A stretch of 64,000 nucleotides of DNA from Pontibacter sp. SGAir0037 (GTDB taxonomy: Bacteria > Bacteroidota > Bacteroidia > Cytophagales > Hymenobacteraceae): NCBI RefSeq assembly GCF_005491705.1, contig NZ_CP028092.1, positions 1,426,001-1,490,000 on the forward strand, read 5' to 3'. How positions within the stretch are numbered: position 1 is the stretch's first letter; each line of letters begins with the position of its first letter. The position numbers were made by a program, and so were the translations under genes. This document shows positions 17,943-27,256 of this stretch, one piece after another. The notes beneath the pieces were generated by a model. It searched no databases. It was not told where the DNA came from and was given only the letters and a program-made list of their open reading frames with translations.

Positions 17943-20021
17943 TCAATAATTCAGTAGTTCTTTTAATGCCTCTGCTACTTTAGCCGGATTAGGCAGCATC
18001 ATTTTTTCCAGCTCGGTATGTAAAGGTATAGCAGGTAAATTAGCAGCGCCTAATGTAAATACAGGTGCATCTAAGTGCTGGAAACAAGCTTTGGATATTC
18101 TGCCTGCCAACGATTCTGCAAACGAATTCAGCAGTGGCTCCTCTGTTAGCACCAGCGCCTTGCCGTGGCGTTTAACAGAAGTAAGTACCGTGTCAAAATC
18201 GAGGGGATTCAGGGTGCGTAAATCCACTATTTCTATACGTCCGGAAAATTGTTTTGCCGCTGCCAATGCCCAGTGAACGCCCATGCCATATGTTATAACC
18301 GTTAGGGAATTTCCTGATTTAACCTGTTCTTCCTCAGCATGCAGAATGACACGCGCTTTTCCGAGAGGAAGTAAATATTCTTCATCAGGTTCTATTGTTT
18401 TAGCCGTTTCTGTGCCCGCAACTTTAGACCAATACAGCCCTTTATGCTCCAGCATAACCACAGGGTTTGGGTCCAGAAAGGCCGCTTTCATTAATCCTTT
18501 CATATCTGCTGCATTGGAAGGATACACTACTTTAATGCCGCGAATGTTCAGCAGCGTAGATTCTATGCTGCCGGAGTGGTAAGGCCCTCCCCCACCGTAA
18601 GCACCTATCGGAACCCTGATCAGCGATTGCACCGGGAATTTGCCCATCGATAAGTAGCAGCTTTTGGAGAGCTCCTCCACCAGCTGGTTTATACCTGGCC
18701 AGATGTAGTCAGCAAACTGGATCTCTACAATAGCTTTAGCTCCTACAGCCGACATGCCGGCTGTAGAGCCGATAATATATGCCTCTTGGATAGGCGTGTT
18801 AAATACCCGTGCATCTCCGTACTTTTTTGCCAGCAAAGCGGCCTCCCTGAAAACACCGCCAAGTTCACCGCCCACATCCTGGCCGTAGAAAAGAGCTTCC
18901 GGGTAGGTTTTTAAAATATCATCTACAGCATGTAAGGCGGCATCTACCATGGTCACTTTCTCGGCACCAGCGGGCGTACGGTTTCCTGTTTCCTCCGTTA
19001 TTGTTGTGGGCGCGAACTCATGCAGGTCGAAAGAGTCTGGTTCCGGCACCGGAGCATCCAGCGCTTGCTGGTAATGTGCTTCCACCAGTTTCTGAGCCTC
19101 TCTTTCCAGCAGTATGATTTCATCTTCGCCCACTTCCATCTCCAGCAGTGCCTTCCTGAGTTTTGGAATAGGATCATCGGCACTTTGCAGTTTCAGGTTA
19201 TCTCCTCTGTACCACTCTCTGCGAACCCCGGAGGTATGGTGGCCCAGCAACGGGCATTTAGCGTGCACCAGTATAGGCTTGCGGAGCTGGCGTGCATACT
19301 CAAAGGCAACTCGCATCCCTTCGTGCGATTCTATGAAGTCAGAGCCGTCCACTCTTAAACGCTCCATTCCTTTAAAACCAGCGGCATATTCGTAGGCATC
19401 CATAGCACGCATTTCCTTGCCGGTAGCTGAAATGCCCCAATCGTTATCCTGTACCAGGTATACAATAGGTAAGCCTTTTAGAACCGCCATCTGAAAAGCT
19501 TCGGCAACTTCACCTTCGGTAACAGAGCCATCGCCCAGCGAGCAAAGCACCACAGGCTTTTCTTCGCCCTGCAACAGCCCCTGCCCTTCCAGGTAAGCTA
19601 TCGCATGTGCCATACCGGTAGCAGGAATGGCCTGCATGCCTGTGGCGGAGCTTTGGTGAGGGATGGTAGGAAATCCTTCGCGCTTTAGAGAAGGGTGCCC
19701 ATAGTAGGTGCGGCCTCCTGAAAAAGGATCATCTGCTTTGGCCATCAGTTGCAGCATCAGTTCGTAAGGCGTAAGCCCTATTCCCAGCAGCATGGAATCG
19801 TCGCGGTAGTAAAGGGAGGCGTAATCGTACGGTTTAAGTTGGAAAGCAGCAGCGAGTTGAATGGCCTCGTGTCCGCGGGAAGTACTGTGCACATATTTGC
19901 TGCAAACACTTTTATTGTCTTCATACATATCTGCCATCATTTTGGCAGTAATCATCAGTTTATATGCTTTTTTTAGAGTATTTATGTCAATTTTAAAGTC
20001 TTCGAGCGTATCTTTTGGCAT
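17943..20021 (-). CDS. 2-oxoacid dehydrogenase E1, fused alpha and beta subunits
   Basis: A 692-residue fusion. The N-terminal E1-alpha half has the TPP motif running from GDGSVTEGEVAEAF to VQDNDWG. The E1-beta half starts near residue 350 (KVTMVDAALHAVDDIL) and contains FADYIWPGINQLVEE and the phosphate-binding GAYGGGGPYHSGS. It decarboxylates a 2-oxoacid and hands the acyl group to E2; branched-chain 2-oxoacids are the likeliest substrate for this fused type, though no E2 or E3 gene is adjacent. Complete length argues for a functional single-chain E1. Confidence 0.9.
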   Translation of the reverse strand: MPKDTLEDFKIDINTLKKAYKLMITAKMMADMYEDNKSVCSKYVHSTSRGHEAIQLAAAFQLKPYDYASLYYRDDSMLLGIGLTPYELMLQLMAKADDPFSGGRTYYGHPSLKREGFPTIPHQSSATGMQAIPATGMAHAIAYLEGQGLLQGEEKPVVLCSLGDGSVTEGEVAEAFQMAVLKGLPIVYLVQDNDWGISATGKEMRAMDAYEYAAGFKGMERLRVDGSDFIESHEGMRVAFEYARQLRKPILVHAKCPLLGHHTSGVRREWYRGDNLKLQSADDPIPKLRKALLEMEVGEDEIILLEREAQKLVEAHYQQALDAPVPEPDSFDLHEFAPTTITEETGNRTPAGAEKVTMVDAALHAVDDILKTYPEALFYGQDVGGELGGVFREAALLAKKYGDARVFNTPIQEAYIIGSTAGMSAVGAKAIVEIQFADYIWPGINQLVEELSKSCYLSMGKFPVQSLIRVPIGAYGGGGPYHSGSIESTLLNIRGIKVVYPSNAADMKGLMKAAFLDPNPVVMLEHKGLYWSKVAGTETAKTIEPDEEYLLPLGKARVILHAEEEQVKSGNSLTVITYGMGVHWALAAAKQFSGRIEIVDLRTLNPLDFDTVLTSVKRHGKALVLTEEPLLNSFAESLAGRISKACFQHLDAPVFTLGAANLPAIPLHTELEKMMLPNPAKVAEALKELLNY

Positions 20022-20103
20022 ATTTAAGTTTTTTTCCGAAATTAAGTATTTTTAGGTACATTTTGAAATTTTAGGCTGAACTAGGTTTACTGTGTTTATT
20101 GCT

Positions 20104-20111
20104 TAATTTTG
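20104..20111 (+). promoter_or_regulatory. Candidate -7 box of the hemF promoter
   Basis: TAATTTTG matches the Bacteroidota -7 consensus TAnnTTTG. I see no good TTTG box at the right distance upstream. It lies downstream of an upstream in-frame ATG (20099), which supports starting hemF at 20144. Confidence 0.45.
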
Positions 20112-20143
20112 CGCTACCCCGAACCTTTTATACGCTGAATTTT

Positions 20144-21046
20144 ATGTTTAGAGAAGAAGTTGAAGCCTTTATGCGACAGTTCCAGCAATACCTGGTGCAG
20201 GCATTGGAAACATGCGATGGTGGTGCTGCATTCAAAGCGGATGAGTGGCAGCATGCTGAAGGCGGTGGAGGTGTTTCACGTATCATCGAAAATGGCGCAG
20301 TACTTGAAAAAGGCGGTGTTAACTTTTCTGCGGTTCATGGTCAGCTGTCTCCTTCTTTCTTAAAAATGCTGGAGATGCCTGATCCGCAATTTTTCGCAAC
20401 AGGAGTTTCAGTTGTGATGCACCCGCATAGTCCGATGGTGCCCATCACACACATGAATGTGCGTTATTTTGAGGCTGGTAACGGAACTGCCTGGTTTGGT
20501 GGCGGTATAGACCTTACGCCAATTTATGTGGATTTAAACCAGGCACGGGCATTTCATGAGGCAATGCAGGAGGTGTGCGCAAAACATCATCCCTCTTATT
20601 ATCCGGAGTTTAAAAAATGGGCTGATGATTATTTTTACAATCAGCATCGTGCTGAAACGCGTGGTGTAGGCGGTATTTTCTTCGACAGACTGATGGCAAC
20701 AGAAGAATTCTCACTGGAACAGCGTTTTGCTTTTGTGCGGGATGTGGCTTATGCCTTTGCCCCAGCCTATACCGCCATTATCAATCAGAACAGGAACCTT
20801 GCTTTTGGAGAGCAGGAAAAACAATGGCAGCTGATCCGTAGAGGACGCTACGTGGAATTTAACCTGGTGTATGACCGTGGTACCAAGTTTGGGCTGGCAA
20901 CCGGCGGGCGCATAGAATCAATTCTGATGAGCCTCCCGCAGTATGCTTCGTGGGTATATAATCACCAGCCTGCGCCGGGCAGTGCTGAGGAGAAAACATT
21001 GCACTATCTGAAAAAAGACATTGACTGGCTTTCTGTTGAAGTATAG
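20144..21046 (+). CDS. hemF: Oxygen-dependent coproporphyrinogen III oxidase
   Basis: A 300-residue enzyme that converts coproporphyrinogen III to protoporphyrinogen IX in haem synthesis, using O2. Conserved family stretches are all present: EGGGGVSRII, HPHSPMVPITHMNVRYFE, WFGGGIDLTP, and RGRYVEFNLVYDRGTKFGL. I start at MFREEVEAFMRQ (ATG 20144), which matches family length; an upstream ATG at 20099 would precede the predicted promoter. The PAP2 phosphatase gene follows after 2 nt, so the two are probably cotranscribed. Confidence 0.95.
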   Translation: MFREEVEAFMRQFQQYLVQALETCDGGAAFKADEWQHAEGGGGVSRIIENGAVLEKGGVNFSAVHGQLSPSFLKMLEMPDPQFFATGVSVVMHPHSPMVPITHMNVRYFEAGNGTAWFGGGIDLTPIYVDLNQARAFHEAMQEVCAKHHPSYYPEFKKWADDYFYNQHRAETRGVGGIFFDRLMATEEFSLEQRFAFVRDVAYAFAPAYTAIINQNRNLAFGEQEKQWQLIRRGRYVEFNLVYDRGTKFGLATGGRIESILMSLPQYASWVYNHQPAPGSAEEKTLHYLKKDIDWLSVEV

Positions 21047-21048
21047 GG

Positions 21049-21630
21049 ATGGAAACGCTGGAGAAAATGGATCAGGAGCTTTTCCTGTACCTCAACGATC
21101 AGCATAATCCTTTCTGGGATGCTGTAATGAGTTTTGTATCCAATAAGTACGTTTGGATACCTTTTTACCTGTTGCTGATTGCTTACCTGGTTTACCGCTA
21201 CCGGAGACAAAGTATGGCTATGCTGGGCCTGGCTATTGCAGCAGTTGGCTTAGCAGACTTTATAGCTTCTGGAATTTTTAAGCCTTACTTCGCCCGGCTC
21301 CGCCCCTGCCACGACCCAGACCTATCCGTGACTGTTAATTTTATACAGGGCTGCGGAGGGCAGTTTGGCTTTATGTCGTCGCATGCCTCCACAGCTTTTG
21401 CACTGGCCGTTTTCTTTAACCTGATCCTTTCCGACCGTTATACAATTTTTAAGATCGTGCTGGTAGTATGGGCAGTAGTGGTTTCGTATAGCAGGATCTA
21501 CCTTGGCGTACATTACCCGGGAGATACTATGGCAGGGGCTTTGCTGGGCAGCTTTCTGGCATATGTATGTGCTTTAGGGTATTGGATTTTAGTAAAGAAG
21601 TACCCACAGATGGTCAGGCAAAAGCCATAG
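21049..21630 (+). CDS. PAP2-family membrane phosphatase
   Basis: A 193-residue integral membrane protein with the three phosphatase blocks: KPYFARLRP, SSHASTAFA and SRIYLGVHYPGD. About six membrane segments surround them. Likely substrates are undecaprenyl pyrophosphate or phosphatidylglycerol phosphate, so a role in envelope lipid recycling is probable; which one cannot be told. It follows hemF by 2 nt and abuts the convergent riboflavin synthase gene with only 2 nt between stops. Confidence 0.88.
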   Translation: METLEKMDQELFLYLNDQHNPFWDAVMSFVSNKYVWIPFYLLLIAYLVYRYRRQSMAMLGLAIAAVGLADFIASGIFKPYFARLRPCHDPDLSVTVNFIQGCGGQFGFMSSHASTAFALAVFFNLILSDRYTIFKIVLVVWAVVVSYSRIYLGVHYPGDTMAGALLGSFLAYVCALGYWILVKKYPQMVRQKP

Positions 21631-21632
21631 CA

Positions 21633-22217
21633 TCATTTTTTTAACAACCGCGCCACATACTTGCCAATAATATCGAACTCCAGATTCACGGTCTTCCCTG
21701 GCTTTACGTGCTGCAGGTTGGTATGCTCGTAAGTATAAGGTATAATGGCTACAGAAAAACGGTCCTCCTGCGAGTTTACTACAGTTAAACTGATACCGTT
21801 TACACAGATGGAGCCTTTTTCTACAGTTACATTGCCGGAGCTGGCGTCATAGCTGAAAGTAAAAATCCAGCTGCCATTATGGTCCTCTACCGACTCGCAA
21901 ACGCCAACCTGGTCTACATGCCCTTGCACCACATGCCCATCGAAACGTCCGTTTGACTGCATGCAACGCTCCAGATTTATAGTATCTCCTACCTGAAGCG
22001 CATTCAGATTAGTTTTTTGCAGGGTTTCATCTATGGCTGTAACGGTATACCTGTCAGCGTCAATACCCACCACTGTCAAACAAACGCCATTATGCGCTAC
22101 ACTTTGATCTATTTTAAGCTCATTTGTAAAAGGAGATGATACTGTAAAGTGCTTATTGCTTTCTTCTGATCTTATATCTTCTACTTTGCCGATTGCTTCT
22201 ATGATTCCTGTAAACAT
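21633..22217 (-). CDS. ribE: Riboflavin synthase (alpha chain)
   Basis: A 194-residue enzyme that dismutates two 6,7-dimethyl-8-ribityllumazine molecules to riboflavin. It has the duplicated lumazine-binding fold: MFTGIIEAIGKV at the N-terminus, VAHNGVCLTV in the first half, and GHVDQVG plus GSICVNGISLTV in the second. Its length is normal. No other rib genes are nearby and no FMN riboswitch is seen upstream. Confidence 0.94.
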   Translation of the reverse strand: MFTGIIEAIGKVEDIRSEESNKHFTVSSPFTNELKIDQSVAHNGVCLTVVGIDADRYTVTAIDETLQKTNLNALQVGDTINLERCMQSNGRFDGHVVQGHVDQVGVCESVEDHNGSWIFTFSYDASSGNVTVEKGSICVNGISLTVVNSQEDRFSVAIIPYTYEHTNLQHVKPGKTVNLEFDIIGKYVARLLKK

Positions 22218-22576
22218 GTGCTTTTTCTTTGTGGTAACAAAAGTATAAGGTTTTACTCAATTCTACTGCTATAGCTTCACGTTGATAAATTAAAAAATGA
22301 ATGACGGGTAAAATGAATTTGCACAGCCACTTTATATGATGATGGTGCACTTTTATCCTGAAGGCTTTTATTATTTCTGTTACAGCTGTTGCTTTATCAC
22401 AATCAGTAATCCTTTGGCTGCAAGCTTTTTATAGCCGGTCAGCAATTATGCACCTGCACTCATTTATACGCTTTAATAGCGATTTTAAGAAGCTTTACGT
22501 ATTTTCGCAATATTCGCCCCTGGCACAGGCAACTGTGAAGTAGTTTTAGAATTTATGTTTAGAAGATAATAAAGAA
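22218..22576. other. 359-nt intergenic region between divergent ribE and pcm
   Basis: No ORF, RNA gene or riboswitch was recognised. It is AT-rich and must hold the divergent promoters. A weak TATTTTCG (22500-22507 area) resembles the -7 consensus for pcm. Confidence 0.4.
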
Positions 22577-23239
22577 ATGCAGACTGATTTGTATAAGCAT
22601 AAAGGAATGCGCCGCGCATTGGTTAAACTTTTGAGAGATAAAGGCATATTTGATGAGCGCGTTTTGGCTGCTATAGAAACTGTACCACGTCATTTCTTTT
22701 TCGAAAAAGCCTTTGTAGAACAGGCTTACCAGGATAAAGCATTTCCGATTGGCGAAGGACAAACTATTTCCCAACCTTACACGGTGGCTTTTCAAACAGA
22801 GCTTCTCAAGTTAAAATCTACGGATAAAGTGCTGGAAATTGGTACTGGCTCAGGTTACCAGTGCTGTGTACTGCTCCAGATTACCCCTAGCGTCTATACA
22901 ATAGAATATAACCGGCCACTCTACGAAAAAGCCATCAGGTTCTTTAAAACTTACGGACTCAAACCTCATACGTTCCATGGTGACGGTTCTGAGGGCTTAC
23001 CCTCGCATGCGCCTTATGATAAAATTATTGTAACTGCCGGTGCTCCCACTGTTCCGAAAAGCCTGATGAAGCAGCTGAATATCGGTGGTATACTGGTTAT
23101 ACCTGTTGGCGACGAGAAAACGCAGCGTATGCTTCGGATTACCCGCGTACAAGAAAACGAGTTTACCAAAGAAGAATTTACCAATTTTAAGTTTGTGCCG
23201 CTGCTCGGCAGAGAAGGCTGGAGCAGCGACAAGGGCTAA
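22577..23239 (+). CDS. pcm: Protein-L-isoaspartate O-methyltransferase
   Basis: A 220-residue S-adenosylmethionine-dependent repair enzyme for L-isoaspartyl residues in aged proteins. The motifs are PRHFFFEKAFVEQAY, the substrate loop GEGQTISQPYTVA, SAM motif I VLEIGTGSGYQ, and the post-motif region YDKIIVTAGAP. It has the usual length. A short gap with a good promoter separates it from the thioesterase gene. Confidence 0.94.
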   Translation: MQTDLYKHKGMRRALVKLLRDKGIFDERVLAAIETVPRHFFFEKAFVEQAYQDKAFPIGEGQTISQPYTVAFQTELLKLKSTDKVLEIGTGSGYQCCVLLQITPSVYTIEYNRPLYEKAIRFFKTYGLKPHTFHGDGSEGLPSHAPYDKIIVTAGAPTVPKSLMKQLNIGGILVIPVGDEKTQRMLRITRVQENEFTKEEFTNFKFVPLLGREGWSSDKG

Positions 23240-23252
23240 ACTATAAACTTCA

Positions 23253-23284
23253 TTTTATCCTTTGCCGGTATACCTGTATCTTTG
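23253..23284 (+). promoter_or_regulatory. Promoter of the thioesterase gene, Bacteroidota type
   Basis: TATCTTTG at 23277-23284 fits TAnnTTTG exactly. A T-rich -33 box (TTTT, 23253-23256) lies 20 nt upstream. The start codon is 22 nt downstream. Confidence 0.55.
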
Positions 23285-23306
23285 CGCCCGGAAAAACTAA
23301 ACTATA

Positions 23307-23831
23307 ATGCGCAAACAAAAAAAAGTACAGGAGTCCTACGTTATTATGACGGAACTGGTACTACCAAACGATACCAATACGCTTAATAATTTAATGGGAG
23401 GAAAAATGATGCACTGGATGGACATTGTTTCTGCCATCTCTGCTCAAAAACACTCTAACAGAATTGTAGTTACAGCTTCTGTAGATAATGTTTCTTTCTC
23501 AGAAAGTATTAAATTAGGAAATGTGGTAACACTGGAGGCAAAGGTAACGCGTGCGTTCAGTTCATCCATGGAAGTGCACATTGTAGTGTTTGCAGAAGAT
23601 ATTCCGAGTGGCCGAAGAGTAAAATCCAATGAGGCCTTCTTTACTTTTGTAGCCGTAGATCAGTCTGGTCGCGCTATAGATGTACCGGAAGCTATACCGG
23701 AAACAGATGAAGAATTAAGATTATATGAGGGAGCTTTGCGCCGCCGACAGTTGCGATTGGTCTTAGCGGGAAGAATGAAACCGAGCGAAGCAAATGAACT
23801 CCGCTCTATTTTTGATCTGAAAGAAGAATAA
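23307..23831 (+). CDS. Acyl-CoA thioesterase (hotdog fold, YciA/BACH type)
   Basis: A 174-residue single hotdog-domain protein. The segment NTLNNLMGGKMMHWMDIVSA contains the catalytic-loop and helix residues, followed by VVTASVDNVSFSESIKLGNVV and the strand region VHIVVFAED. It hydrolyses acyl-CoA thioesters; chain preference is not visible. The 19-nt gap to the next gene suggests cotranscription. Confidence 0.88.
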   Translation: MRKQKKVQESYVIMTELVLPNDTNTLNNLMGGKMMHWMDIVSAISAQKHSNRIVVTASVDNVSFSESIKLGNVVTLEAKVTRAFSSSMEVHIVVFAEDIPSGRRVKSNEAFFTFVAVDQSGRAIDVPEAIPETDEELRLYEGALRRRQLRLVLAGRMKPSEANELRSIFDLKEE

Positions 23832-23850
23832 TATAAGAGGTAGCAAGGGT

Positions 23851-24510
23851 ATGGCAGCATTATCAGCAGATGAATTGAACAGTGCATTTCTGAAGAATTT
23901 CTTCTCAGAAACAATTTTTATTTTGCCAGATGAGGCTGCGCCTGCCCTATACCAGTCACAGGAGCAGATGGCAGAGACTAACCTTCGCCCAGTCGCATCT
24001 CCTGAAACGCCTCCTCCGGCAGTTGCTCCTGCTGCACCACAGGAAGTACCGCATTCGGCGCCTACACCTCATAAACCAATTGCTTTGCCTAAAATGCCCA
24101 AAATTGAACCTGTTTTACCAGGGTCTTTTGAGGTTATCGGTGAAAACAAAAAGGGTGTTGTTGTGTTGGTTACCTTGCCTGACCAGGAGTTTAAAGCCCT
24201 GCCTCAATCAGAGTTTTTAAGAAAAATTTTGGGAGCCATCGGTTTCCAGCCTGCTGATGTAGCCTTTGTAAACAATATTTCCGGAACGATAGCCAATTTC
24301 GAAGAACTGGTAACAAAGCTACAGGTAAACTACATCATCAGCTTTGCCAGCAGGCTACATACAGATAAGCCACACGACAAGTTTACGCTTTATAATCCTG
24401 TAAAGGTAGCGGAGGTTCCTATTGTTTTCTCACAGTCGCTGGCTGTACTCGATAAGAACCAGGAACAGAAGAAGTTCCTTTGGAATGCCTTGCAAAAAGT
24501 GTTCAAATAG
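23851..24510 (+). CDS. Unknown protein with DNA polymerase III psi (HolD)-like C-terminus
   Basis: A 219-residue protein of no firmly recognised family. Residues ~1-30 are hydrophobic and acidic, ~35-80 are a Pro/Ala-rich linker, and ~95-219 look like one alpha/beta domain. The order in that domain, a strand GVVVLVTLP, then FLRKILGAIGFQPADV, and a C-terminal SQSLAVLDKNQEQKKFLWNAL, parallels E. coli psi (a LVMVANDLP strand, VSPDQV, and LTDLRANPTARAALWQQ). This is pattern recognition by eye, not a search result. It could be the clamp-loader psi subunit of Bacteroidota, or another nucleotide-binding-like fold. Confidence 0.45.
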   Translation: MAALSADELNSAFLKNFFSETIFILPDEAAPALYQSQEQMAETNLRPVASPETPPPAVAPAAPQEVPHSAPTPHKPIALPKMPKIEPVLPGSFEVIGENKKGVVVLVTLPDQEFKALPQSEFLRKILGAIGFQPADVAFVNNISGTIANFEELVTKLQVNYIISFASRLHTDKPHDKFTLYNPVKVAEVPIVFSQSLAVLDKNQEQKKFLWNALQKVFK

Positions 24511-24584
24511 CTTCTTCTGTTAAGACACTGCAACAGCTACAAAAGCAATCGTTTCTAGTGCTCGATATAGATCTAAACTAAGTG

Positions 24585-24636
24585 CTGCTAAACAAAAAAG
24601 CCATTCTTTATGTAGAATGGCTTTTTTGTTTAGCAG
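24585..24636. terminator. Long bidirectional terminator
   Basis: A 23-bp perfect stem (24585-24607 with 24614-24636) with a 6-nt loop. It contains A6 on one arm and T6 on the other, so it ends both the rightward psi-like transcript and the leftward alaS-gatB-tlpA transcript. Confidence 0.92.
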
Positions 24637-24651
24637 GTGGCTTCCTTCAGT

Positions 24652-25776
24652 TTAATTCAACAAGGTGGCAATTTTTTGCTCTAAATCTGCTCCTCGAAGA
24701 CCTTTGGCTATAATCTTTCCTTCTTTATCTACCAGGATAGTTTGAGGAATGGAATTAACGCCGTACAGTTCAGCAGCTGCACTTTGCCAGCCTTTCAAGT
24801 CAGAAACATGAGGCCACGTTAGTTTATCATCAGCAATGGCTTTTAACCATTTATCTTTCGATTGATCCAGCGACACACCAAAAATTTCAAAACCTTTGTC
24901 TTTATACTCGTTGTACATACGCACTACCTTCGGGTTCTCCTGGCGGCACGGACCGCACCAGCTTGCCCAGAAGTCAATTAACACGTATTTGCCTCTCAAA
25001 GAAGAAAGCGCTATACTGCCTCCATCTGGCGTTGGTAAAGAAAAATCGGGAGCAAGAGCACCAATGGCAGTACTGCGGTGGCTTTTTAGTCGCTCATTCA
25101 GTAAGGTGGTATACTTTGAGTTCGGTATATTTTCCGCAAATACATTGTACATGCTGTCTGCAAAAGCAAAATCCTGTACGGGATCTACTAAGCTGGCCGT
25201 ACCAAAGGCGGCAACTATAGAATTCGGGTGCTTGCGCAAGAATTCTTTAATAGCTTTGCCGGAACTCAAGTACTTTTCTTTGATAGCTTCAGCTTCCTCT
25301 TCTTTTCCTTCCTGCATCGCTGCAGCATAATCAGCTTCTAACTGCTGACGCTCTTTTTGTACGCTGTTTACCAGGTTTTCCAGTTCGCGGAAAATTTTGG
25401 TTTCTTCAGAGCCTTCTACTTTGGCTGTGCCATTTATGTCTGTTGCATCTGCCTCGAAATTGATCTTGGCATTCTCTAACACCAGCATTAACCCATTCTG
25501 CTGCTGGTTCTCCAGCGCCAGGCGATAAAGTGTTGGTTCAGCTACTTTGCCTTCAAAATTAAAGGTGCCATCTGAAGCAATAGCAGCGGTGTCTCTGGCT
25601 ACTAACTGCGTTTCGCCTAGTTCAAATAACAAAACCCTGCCTTCGGAAGCATTGTTAAGTTTTCCTTTAATGGCGTAGTTTCCGCTACCGTTAGCAGCCT
25701 GCTTGTTACCCTGGCAGCTCACCAGTAAAATGGCTGCAGATGCAAAAGCAATAAATTTATTATACATCATACTCAT
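24652..25776 (-). CDS. TlpA-like thiol-disulfide oxidoreductase lipoprotein with DUF4369 domain
   Basis: A 374-residue envelope protein. The leader has the lipobox LVSC with Cys21. A DUF4369 beta-sandwich covers about residues 33-130, a charged helical region (about 130-185) follows, and the C-terminal thioredoxin domain (about 240-374) has the active site WCGPC at 273-277 and the cis-Pro in SIPQTILVD. It reduces or isomerises periplasmic disulfides, for example during cytochrome maturation. It begins 4 nt after gatB and shares its transcript. Confidence 0.9.
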   Translation of the reverse strand: MSMMYNKFIAFASAAILLVSCQGNKQAANGSGNYAIKGKLNNASEGRVLLFELGETQLVARDTAAIASDGTFNFEGKVAEPTLYRLALENQQQNGLMLVLENAKINFEADATDINGTAKVEGSEETKIFRELENLVNSVQKERQQLEADYAAAMQEGKEEEAEAIKEKYLSSGKAIKEFLRKHPNSIVAAFGTASLVDPVQDFAFADSMYNVFAENIPNSKYTTLLNERLKSHRSTAIGALAPDFSLPTPDGGSIALSSLRGKYVLIDFWASWCGPCRQENPKVVRMYNEYKDKGFEIFGVSLDQSKDKWLKAIADDKLTWPHVSDLKGWQSAAAELYGVNSIPQTILVDKEGKIIAKGLRGADLEQKIATLLN

Positions 25777-25780
25777 GTTA

Positions 25781-27238
25781 TTAAGCGTTCAGAGTTTCCC
25801 GAAGCAGTTTATTGGCAATCTTCGGATCAGCTTTTCCTTGTGTCTTCTTCATGATCTCTCCCATAAACATACCAATTAAAGCCTGCTTGCCAGCTTTATA
25901 TTCCGCAACTTTAGCAGGATTACCAGCTACAACTTCTGAAATAATCAGCTGCAGCGAATCGGAGTCGGACTGCTGCAGCAAGCTCTGTTCTTCAGCTACC
26001 TGCAAAGCCGTTTTACTTGGGTTCTCCAGCAGGAAAGGGTAAATCTGTTTGGCAGCAATAGAATGGCTTACTTTGTTTTCGTCTACCAGGGCAATAATTT
26101 CAGCAATCTGCTGTGGCTGCAGCGGGAAGTCGGAAATGTGTAAGGTCAGTTCGTTCAGGTACGACTTTACAGGACCCATTACCCAGTTAGAGGCTGCTTT
26201 ATAATTGGAAGTGTGCTGTGTTAACTCATTAAAATACAAGGCAATCTCTTTAGAATCGGTAAGTACGGCAGCATCATATTCAGGTAGGCCCAGTTCTTCT
26301 GTAAATCGCTTGTACAGCTCCTGAGGCAAGGCAGGCATACTCTCTTTAATCGTATGCAGCCATTCCTGTTCGATCACCAACGGCGGAAGGTCTGGCTCCG
26401 GGAAGTAACGGTAATCATTCATGGTTTCTTTGGAACGCTGACTGGAAGTAGTGCCCGTGTTCGCATCAAAACCGCGTGTTTCGCCCTCTACCACGCCTCC
26501 ATTTTCCAGGATCATGATCTGGCGCTCTATTTCGTGTTCAATCGCACGCTGCACGTTCCGGAAAGAGTTCATGTTCTTCACCTCTACTTTGGTGCCGTAT
26601 TGCTTCGCTCCTTTCAGCATCACCGATACGTTGGCATCGCAACGCAGCGAACCCTCTTCCATGTTACCGTCACAGATATCGAGGTAGCGCACCAAGCGGC
26701 GGATTTCAACCATATAGTTGTAGGCCTCTGTAGAATCTCGCAGATCAGGCTCCGATACAATTTCAATAAGAGGCACACCAGCACGGTTGAAGTCAACCAG
26801 TGTTTCAATTTCACCGGGCAAGTGCATCGACTTTCCGGCATCCTCTTCCATGTGAATACGGGTGATGCCGATGTGGCTATCTGTTCCTGCTTCGTTTTTT
26901 ACCACTAAGTGTCCGCCTGTGCAAACAGGGGTTTTGTCCTGCGTAAGCTGGTAGCCTTTCGGAAGGTCCGGGTAAAAGTAGTTTTTACGGGCATACACAT
27001 TATGGCGGGTAATTTCGCAATGTGTGGCAAGGCCCATTTTCACGGCCATTTCTACTACTTTTTTGTTGATGCGCGGCAATGTGCCCGGATGTGCCAGGGT
27101 AATGGCACTCAGGTTGGTATTCGGAAGCATGCCGTACTCGGTAGAGTCCGATGAGTAAGCTTTACTTTGAGTCAGCAGCTGTGCGTGAACTTCTAAACCA
27201 ATAACTGGCTGATATTTATCTCTTATCTCTTTATCCAT
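25781..27238 (-). CDS. gatB: Aspartyl/glutamyl-tRNA amidotransferase subunit B
   Basis: A 485-residue GatB that, with GatA and GatC, converts Glu-tRNA(Gln) or Asp-tRNA(Asn) to the amide form. The family signature runs through YQPVIGLEVHAQL, ARKNYFYPDLPKGYQ, the signature around LRCDANVSV, and the C-terminal tRNA-binding GatB/YqeY domain (about 335-485). gatA and gatC are not in this window. It follows alaS by 18 nt. Confidence 0.96.
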   Translation of the reverse strand: MDKEIRDKYQPVIGLEVHAQLLTQSKAYSSDSTEYGMLPNTNLSAITLAHPGTLPRINKKVVEMAVKMGLATHCEITRHNVYARKNYFYPDLPKGYQLTQDKTPVCTGGHLVVKNEAGTDSHIGITRIHMEEDAGKSMHLPGEIETLVDFNRAGVPLIEIVSEPDLRDSTEAYNYMVEIRRLVRYLDICDGNMEEGSLRCDANVSVMLKGAKQYGTKVEVKNMNSFRNVQRAIEHEIERQIMILENGGVVEGETRGFDANTGTTSSQRSKETMNDYRYFPEPDLPPLVIEQEWLHTIKESMPALPQELYKRFTEELGLPEYDAAVLTDSKEIALYFNELTQHTSNYKAASNWVMGPVKSYLNELTLHISDFPLQPQQIAEIIALVDENKVSHSIAAKQIYPFLLENPSKTALQVAEEQSLLQQSDSDSLQLIISEVVAGNPAKVAEYKAGKQALIGMFMGEIMKKTQGKADPKIANKLLRETLNA

Positions 27239-27256
27239 CAGTTTAATCTTTTCAGA

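Noticed and set aside
20099..20143. Upstream ATG for hemF at 20099
   Set aside because: A TAnnTTTG promoter box lies downstream of it, and MFREEVEAFM at 20144 matches the family start.
26354..26908. A 184-codon open frame on the + strand
   Set aside because: It is antisense to gatB, whose motifs are complete; the translation is Phe/His/Val-rich without a domain.
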